A stretch of DNA of 10,142 bases. Source: DATKQI01 sp035532755 (GTDB lineage Bacteria; Pseudomonadota; Alphaproteobacteria; Acetobacterales; Acetobacteraceae). The DNA is taken from the NCBI GenBank assembly GCA_035532755.1, contig DATKQI010000194.1, positions 1 through 10,142 on the forward strand. Direction: 5' to 3'. The number at the start of each line of letters is the position of its first letter. Position 1 is the first letter of the stretch. Under the pieces are notes generated by a model. It was not told the DNA's origin and searched no databases. It saw only the letters and a program-made list of their open reading frames with translations. Position numbers and translations under genes: made by a program. Positions 6,625 through 10,142 of the stretch are shown piece after piece.

Positions 6625-8246
6625 TACTTGCCCGCCAGCATCATCGTTCCCGGCGCGAACAGATAGAAGCCGACCCCGATGATGATGAGATAGCCCAGCA
6701 GGATGAACGTCCAGCCCATGTTGTGGCGGATCACCTCGCCCTCGTTGCGGACGAACCGGCTGGTCGAAACGCCGACGCTCGCGGTCTGCGGCGCGACCGG
6801 CTTGCCCACCTCGGCCCCCACCGAGTTGAGCGAGGGCAGCAGCAGCACCGGGAAGCCGAGCAGCCTGCCGACCGTGACCTGGAAGAAGCCGAACATCGCG
6901 TTGGTGGAGGTGTTGCTGCCCGACAGCGCCACCCCGATCCAGCCGAGGATGGGCGCGACCACGATGAAGGCGACCCCGATCTTGGAGAAGCCGGTGGCAA
7001 GCGAGGCGGCCATGCCGGAGAAGTTGAAGATGAAGGCAAGGCCGAAGATGAAGATCCCCACCAGCAGCGCGCCCCACATCTGATGCCAGGTACGGCGGAA
7101 CGTTTCCGCGTACTGGCTTCCGCTCATGCCGAGCAGCAGGGTGATGATCAGCCAGGCGGCAAAGATCGCCGTGCCGCCGATGAACGGGGAGAAGATGAAC
7201 GCGGCGATCACCTTCGTGCCGTGATGGATGGATGAACCGGACGCGACCGCGAGCTTGAACCAGACGATCCCCGGCAGCGGAGACCACGGGCCGGTCCAGA
7301 GCACGACCACCACGATCAGCACGATGAACGGCAGCCAGGCGCGGAAGACCTCGGCGCCCGTCAGCCCGTGCGGCTCGTTGCCGAGCGCCGCCGTCGCCGC
7401 GTCCACGGGTGCGCCGCCGTAGCCGAGCACCTGGCGCGGCCGCCAGAATTTGAGCAGCAGGAGCAGCGCGCCGAAGCTGACGATCGCGCCCGTCACGTCC
7501 GGGAGGTAGGGGCCGAGATAGACCGCGACCGGATACTGCCCGGCGATGTAGCCGAACGAGGCCACGATCGCGAGCGGCCAGCCATCGCGGAAGCCGGCCC
7601 GGCCGGTGACGAGATAGATCAGCACCCAGGGCGGCAGCAGGGCCAGGACCGCCACGATATGGGCGATGGAGGCGGAGAGCGCGAGCAATGGCAGCCCGGT
7701 CACCGCCGCGAGCGCGATGATCGGCACGCCGAGCGCGCCGTAGGAGACCGGCGCGTTGTTGGCGATCGCCGCGACGCGGATCGCATCGAGATCGGGGATG
7801 CCGAGGCTGATCAGGATGGGGGCGACGAAGGCCCAGGGGTAGCCGAACCCGACCAGCCCTTCGAGCAGCGCGCCGAACGCCCAGGCGAACAGGATCGCCT
7901 GCACCCGCACATCCGCCGTGCCCTGGGCGGTGAGCCAGCGGCGGAACTGGTCGAACACGCCCGTGAGCGTCAGCGAATTGAACAGCATGACGCCCCAGAA
8001 GGTGATCCAGTCCACCGCCCAGATGCCGGTGAGAGAGCCGTAGACATAAGCCCGGATGCCGCTGCCGACGGGCATGCCCCAGACCAGGACGGCGAGGATG
8101 AAGGTCACGATCGCGCCGATCAGCACCGCGATCCAGGCCGAAACCCTGAACACGGCGAGCAGGACCAGCAGAACGATCACCGGCACCAGGGCCAGCAGCC
8201 AGGTGATGAACAGGTTGCCCGCAGGATTCAGGGCTTGCTGGAACAT
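6624..8246 (-). CDS. lldP: L-lactate permease (LctP family)
   Basis: A 540-residue inner-membrane transporter, the usual family length, with roughly 12-14 hydrophobic segments. Members of this family (TC 2.A.14) import L-lactate, and often D-lactate or glycolate, with protons. Family features are the N-terminal NPAGNLFITWLLALVPV (7-23), LLEGLVGFGYPWAF (127-140), NNAPVSYGALGVP (163-175), LSGSNTSTNAMFGFFQ (441-456) and KPVAPQTASVG (482-492); the EGxxGFG and SGSNTSTNA blocks are diagnostic. The start ATG at 8246 gives an N-terminus matching the family; the Shine-Dalgarno is a G-run (8254-8259) about 7 nt upstream. An imperfect palindrome at 8272-8292 lies 26 nt upstream of the start. No lactate dehydrogenase gene is adjacent within the window; the next gene is a divergent NDH-2. 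Whether lactate or glycolate is preferred cannot be told from sequence. Confidence 0.95.
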   Translation of the reverse strand: MFQQALNPAGNLFITWLLALVPVIVLLVLLAVFRVSAWIAVLIGAIVTFILAVLVWGMPVGSGIRAYVYGSLTGIWAVDWITFWGVMLFNSLTLTGVFDQFRRWLTAQGTADVRVQAILFAWAFGALLEGLVGFGYPWAFVAPILISLGIPDLDAIRVAAIANNAPVSYGALGVPIIALAAVTGLPLLALSASIAHIVAVLALLPPWVLIYLVTGRAGFRDGWPLAIVASFGYIAGQYPVAVYLGPYLPDVTGAIVSFGALLLLLKFWRPRQVLGYGGAPVDAATAALGNEPHGLTGAEVFRAWLPFIVLIVVVVLWTGPWSPLPGIVWFKLAVASGSSIHHGTKVIAAFIFSPFIGGTAIFAAWLIITLLLGMSGSQYAETFRRTWHQMWGALLVGIFIFGLAFIFNFSGMAASLATGFSKIGVAFIVVAPILGWIGVALSGSNTSTNAMFGFFQVTVGRLLGFPVLLLPSLNSVGAEVGKPVAPQTASVGVSTSRFVRNEGEVIRHNMGWTFILLGYLIIIGVGFYLFAPGTMMLAGK

Positions 8247-8271
8247 GATTATACCCCCCGCTCGACGAGTA

Positions 8272-8292
8272 ATGTATCGTTTCCCGATAGAT
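8272..8292. promoter_or_regulatory. Imperfect palindrome upstream of lldP, candidate operator
   Basis: The two arms ATGTATCG and CGATAGAT, 5 bp apart, pair at 7 of 8 positions (the mismatch is 8274/8290). The inner 5 bp on each side, TATCG and CGATA, match perfectly. It lies in an AT-rich part of the lldP-ndh intergenic region, 26-46 nt upstream of the lldP ATG, where a repressor or activator could act. It does not match an operator that I can name, including the GntR-type TTGGT/ACCAA sites known for lactate regulators. Confidence 0.4.
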
Positions 8293-8438
8293 GGTTACGA
8301 CATCTTCCTGGAGTCTGTCATCAAAAATCACCGTTCACTTGCGCGGCTCCTTGGTCTTTCTTTGCAAATCGGCCGCGGCACCGGGAATCATGGAATTCGC
8401 TGCATGCGGTACGCCATCATCCGCCGGCGCGAGACATT

Positions 8439-8470
8439 CCGGCGACAGCGCGGGCCGGCGACAGCGCGGG
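8439..8470 (+). repeat. Perfect 16-bp tandem duplication just upstream of ndh
   Basis: CCGGCGACAGCGCGGG occurs at 8439-8454 and again, without a mismatch or gap, at 8455-8470. The final GGG of the second copy forms the start of the ndh Shine-Dalgarno (GGGAG, 8468-8472), 6 nt before the ATG. The 16-bp period would shift a reading frame, which supports this stretch being untranslated leader. Confidence 0.9.
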
Positions 8471-8478
8471 AGAAGCCA

Positions 8479-9801
8479 ATGGCTGCGGAAGGCGCTGCAC
8501 CACCGAAACCCCGCGTCGTCATCGTCGGTGGCGGCGCCGGCGGGCTGGAGCTGGCGACCAGGCTCGGCAGAACCCTCGGCCGGCCGGGGCAGGCCGAGGT
8601 CACGCTGGTGGACCGCTCCCCCACGCATCTGTGGAAGCCGCGGCTGCATGAGGTGGCGGCCGGCCTGCTGAACTCCAGCGAGGATGAGATCAGCTACGCC
8701 GCGCAGGCGTTCGCCCACGGATTCCATTTCGCGCTCGGCCCCATGGCGGGGCTCGATCCGGAACGGCGGGAGGTGCTGCTGGGCCCGGTGCGGGAGGCCG
8801 AGAGCGGTGACGAAATCCTGGCGGCGCGGCGCATCGGCTACGATCTTCTCGTCCTGGCCGTGGGAAGCCGGGTGAACGATTTCGACACGCCGGGCGTTGC
8901 GCGGTTCTGCTATCTGCTGGACGACCCGATCCAGGCCAACCGCCTGCACCGGGCATTCCTGGCGCGCGCCTTCCAGGTGCAGATGGGGGCGGCGGACCGG
9001 CTGCGCGTCGCCATCGTCGGCGCCGGCGCCACCGGGGTGGAACTGGCCGCCGAACTGCACCATGCGGTCTATGAGCTGCGCGCGTACGGCGGGCTGCTCA
9101 GCCCGGACAAGCTCGATGTCACCATCGTCGATCTCGCCGGGCGGGTCTTGCCGGCGGTCGGGCAGACGATCGCCGATTATGCGCTGGAGGAGCTGCGGCG
9201 GCGGCGCATCCAGGTCGTGCTCGGGATGCGCGTGGTCGCGGTGACAGGCGATGCGCTGCACCTGTCGGACGGGCAGGCCATTCCGGCCGATATCAAGGTC
9301 TGGGCCTCCGGCGTGAAGGGGCATGATTTCATCGCCGCCTGCCCGGGCCTGCGCTGCACGCCGGGCAACCAGATCAAGGTGGACGAAACGCTGCGATGCG
9401 TGGGCGGCGACCGGATTTTCGCCATGGGCGATTGCGCGCAGTTCATCGATCCGGCCGCCGGCGCGCCGTTGCCGCCCACCGCGCAGGCGGCGCACCAGCA
9501 GGCGAACCTGCTGGCCCGGTCATTGCCGCGCGTGCTGCGGGGGCAGCCGCCCCTGCCGTTCCGGTTCCGCTACCGGGGCACGCTCGTCTCGCTCGGCAAG
9601 GGGCAGGCGGTGGGCGATCTTCCGTCCTTCCGCCGGGATCGGGGGCAGGGCCTGCACCTGCGCGGCTACGGGGCGAAGTTTCTCTACGTGTCGCTCTACC
9701 GCATGCACCTCGCCGCCCTGCACGGCTGGCCGCGCACGTGCGCCCTGCTGCTGAGCCAGATGCTCCGCCGTTCCACCCGGCCGCCGGTCAAGCTGCATTA
9801 G
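8479..9801 (+). CDS. ndh: Type II NADH:quinone oxidoreductase (NDH-2)
   Basis: A 440-residue single-subunit flavoprotein that oxidises NADH and reduces quinone without pumping protons, attached to the cytoplasmic face of the inner membrane. It has two dinucleotide folds: the FAD site VVIVGGGAGGLELATRLG (13-30) and the NADH site VAIVGAGATGVELAAEL (177-193). Other family marks are LAVGSRVNDFDTPGV (126-140), KVWASGVKG (273-281), the second FAD motif FAMGDCA (314-320) and the quinone-site motif AQAAHQQA (335-342). The C-terminal 60 residues (FLYVSLYRMHLAALHGW and after) are amphipathic and hydrophobic, as expected for membrane binding, and the end RSTRPPVKLH looks like a natural family C-terminus. 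The start ATG at 8479 has GGGAG 6 nt upstream; the first ~10 residues are a short extension before the FAD fold. It is divergent from lldP, and its stop codon coincides with the apparent edge of an insertion sequence. Confidence 0.95.
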   Translation: MAAEGAAPPKPRVVIVGGGAGGLELATRLGRTLGRPGQAEVTLVDRSPTHLWKPRLHEVAAGLLNSSEDEISYAAQAFAHGFHFALGPMAGLDPERREVLLGPVREAESGDEILAARRIGYDLLVLAVGSRVNDFDTPGVARFCYLLDDPIQANRLHRAFLARAFQVQMGAADRLRVAIVGAGATGVELAAELHHAVYELRAYGGLLSPDKLDVTIVDLAGRVLPAVGQTIADYALEELRRRRIQVVLGMRVVAVTGDALHLSDGQAIPADIKVWASGVKGHDFIAACPGLRCTPGNQIKVDETLRCVGGDRIFAMGDCAQFIDPAAGAPLPPTAQAAHQQANLLARSLPRVLRGQPPLPFRFRYRGTLVSLGKGQAVGDLPSFRRDRGQGLHLRGYGAKFLYVSLYRMHLAALHGWPRTCALLLSQMLRRSTRPPVKLH

Positions 9802-9901
9802 AGAACCTCTGATCAGTCGTTGTCTGATGGTCGGCCTGGGTTCGTTGGTTGCCGGGATGGGCGACCCGGCCCGGCAGGCAGCGGATAGCCCGCATTTCTG
9901 G

Positions 9902-9928
9902 CCGCACGCGCCGCGGTGGGCCGTGCGG
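9902..9928 (-). other. Hairpin just downstream of the transposase stop
   Basis: CCGCACG (9902-9908) pairs with CGTGCGG (9922-9928), a perfect 7-bp stem with a 13-nt loop, 8 nt after the transposase stop codon at 9937. No T-run follows on the minus strand. It may help end the transposase transcript or block read-through into the IS. Confidence 0.35.
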
Positions 9929-9936
9929 TGGACGCA

Positions 9937-10142
9937 CTACGCCCCTCGGAGCCGCGGCAACCGGTCGCGCAGCAGGAACAGATTGGCCAGCGCGCAGGTC
10001 ACGAACAGCCGGTGCGCCTTCTTGTCCAGGCCGCGGCAGCGCACCTTCGCAAAGCCGAACACCCGCTTGATCACCCCGATGCTGTGCTCAACCTTGGCGC
10101 GCACCTTCGACTTGGTGCGGTTGCGCGCCCGCTGCACCTCAT
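9937..10142 (-). CDS. IS5-family transposase, C-terminal fragment (5' end outside the window)
   Basis: The last 67 or so residues of a DDE transposase. The visible sequence includes NRTKSKVRAKVEHSIGVIKR, then GFAKVRCRGLDKKAHRLF, then TCALANLFLLRDRLPR. This is the classic IS5 C-terminal block: the Glu of VEH (codon 10087-10089) is the third acidic residue of the DDE triad, and the Lys seven residues later (10066-10068) matches the conserved basic residue after it. The frame is open to the right edge; the GTG at 10137 is an internal Val, not a start. Whether the gene is intact, frameshifted or made by programmed frameshifting cannot be told here. Confidence 0.93.
   Translation of the reverse strand, partial: EVQRARNRTKSKVRAKVEHSIGVIKRVFGFAKVRCRGLDKKAHRLFVTCALANLFLLRDRLPRLRGA

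Larger units (their letters stand above)
8247..8478. promoter_or_regulatory. Divergent lldP-ndh intergenic control region
   Basis: 232 nt separate the divergent starts of lldP and ndh, and 8271-8335 is distinctly more AT-rich than the surrounding DNA. It must hold promoters for both genes, but I could not assign a convincing -35/-10 pair for either. It includes the palindrome at 8272-8292 and the 16-bp tandem duplication at 8439-8470. An open frame crossing the region from 8056 into ndh has no ribosome binding site and no family-like sequence before 8479. Confidence 0.55.
9801..10142 (-). mobile_element. IS5-family insertion sequence, 3' end, continuing beyond the window
   Basis: A leftward transposase ends at 9937 and is followed by about 135 nt of non-coding DNA that stops at the ndh stop codon. 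The sequence starting at 9801, GAGAACCTCTGATCAG, looks like the terminal inverted repeat of an IS5-family element; the matching end is outside the window, so the boundary (9801 or 1-2 bases either side) is inference. The T(T)A/TAG of the ndh stop would fit the short TA-containing targets used by several IS5 subgroups. The end region includes the palindrome CTGATCAG (9809-9816) and stem-forming sequences at 9851-9870 and 9902-9928. Confidence 0.75.

Noticed and set aside
8248..8253. A perfect TATAAT on the minus strand one base before the lldP ATG, as a -10 box
   Set aside because: Transcription would start inside the first codons of lldP, and the hexamer 17 nt upstream (TACATT) is a poor -35. 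Probably coincidence in an AT-rich patch, unless the real lldP start is downstream.
8439..8470. The tandem repeat as part of a CRISPR array
   Set aside because: There are only two adjacent 16-bp copies, with no spacers and no cas genes nearby.
8056..8478. Upstream in-frame extension of ndh
   Set aside because: It would run opposite the lldP N-terminus and across the intergenic region. A good ribosome binding site and the family N-terminus both point to 8479.
7368..8651. A 427-codon plus-strand frame opposite lldP and running into ndh
   Set aside because: It is opposite a clear permease gene, rich in Arg, Asp, His and Gln as antisense frames of membrane proteins in GC-rich DNA tend to be, and out of frame with ndh.
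9851..9870. GCCGGG/CCCGGC stem (8-nt loop) after ndh as the ndh terminator
   Set aside because: It lies about 50 nt beyond the stop inside the apparent IS end and has no T-run, so it cannot be assigned as the ndh terminator.
9849..10070. A 73-codon plus-strand frame opposite the transposase
   Set aside because: It lies within the IS end and opposite the recognised transposase, is rich in Arg and Gly, and has no ribosome binding site or motif.

Overview
The window is very GC-rich and has the base and codon pattern of a free-living alphaproteobacterium. The order maoC-like, ribF, ileS, lspA, DUF3035-type lipoprotein, together with an ECF41 sigma factor, an IS5-family element and an L-lactate permease beside a type II NADH dehydrogenase, fits Rhodospirillales, most likely Acetobacteraceae. 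That family-level placement is inference; no rRNA or other taxonomic marker is present.

Left edge (1-465, +): the 3' part of an ECF41 (SigJ-like) sigma factor gene, mainly its SnoaL-like regulatory extension. Its 5' end lies outside the window, and its 3' end overlaps the tail of the opposing lipoprotein gene.

Main operon (5867 down to 407, -): a MaoC-fold (R)-enoyl-CoA hydratase-like gene, ribF (riboflavin kinase/FAD synthetase), ileS (isoleucyl-tRNA synthetase), lspA (lipoprotein signal peptidase) and a small lipoprotein. Spacing is tight: 2 nt between maoC and ribF, an ATGA overlap between ileS and lspA, and 3 nt between lspA and the lipoprotein gene. The exception is a 132-nt gap between ribF and ileS. 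LspA makes the signal peptidase that would process the lipoprotein encoded just after it.

Middle (5939-6607, +): a short-chain dehydrogenase/reductase, divergent from maoC across 71 nt. It has Phe where the catalytic Tyr is expected. It converges on lldP, with 16 nt between the stop codons.

Right half: lldP (L-lactate permease, -) and ndh (type II NADH:quinone oxidoreductase, +) diverge from a 232-nt, locally AT-rich region. That region holds an imperfect palindrome near the lldP start and a perfect 16-bp tandem duplication that abuts the ndh ribosome binding site. Both products serve oxidative carbon metabolism feeding the quinone pool, so shared control is plausible but unproven.

Right edge (about 9801-10142): the 3' end of an IS5-family insertion sequence whose outer end appears to sit exactly at the ndh stop codon. 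Its transposase reads leftward and continues beyond the window.

I see no RNA genes, CRISPR array, prophage or convincing new multi-gene system. The window is mostly core metabolism with a few local oddities, listed as findings.
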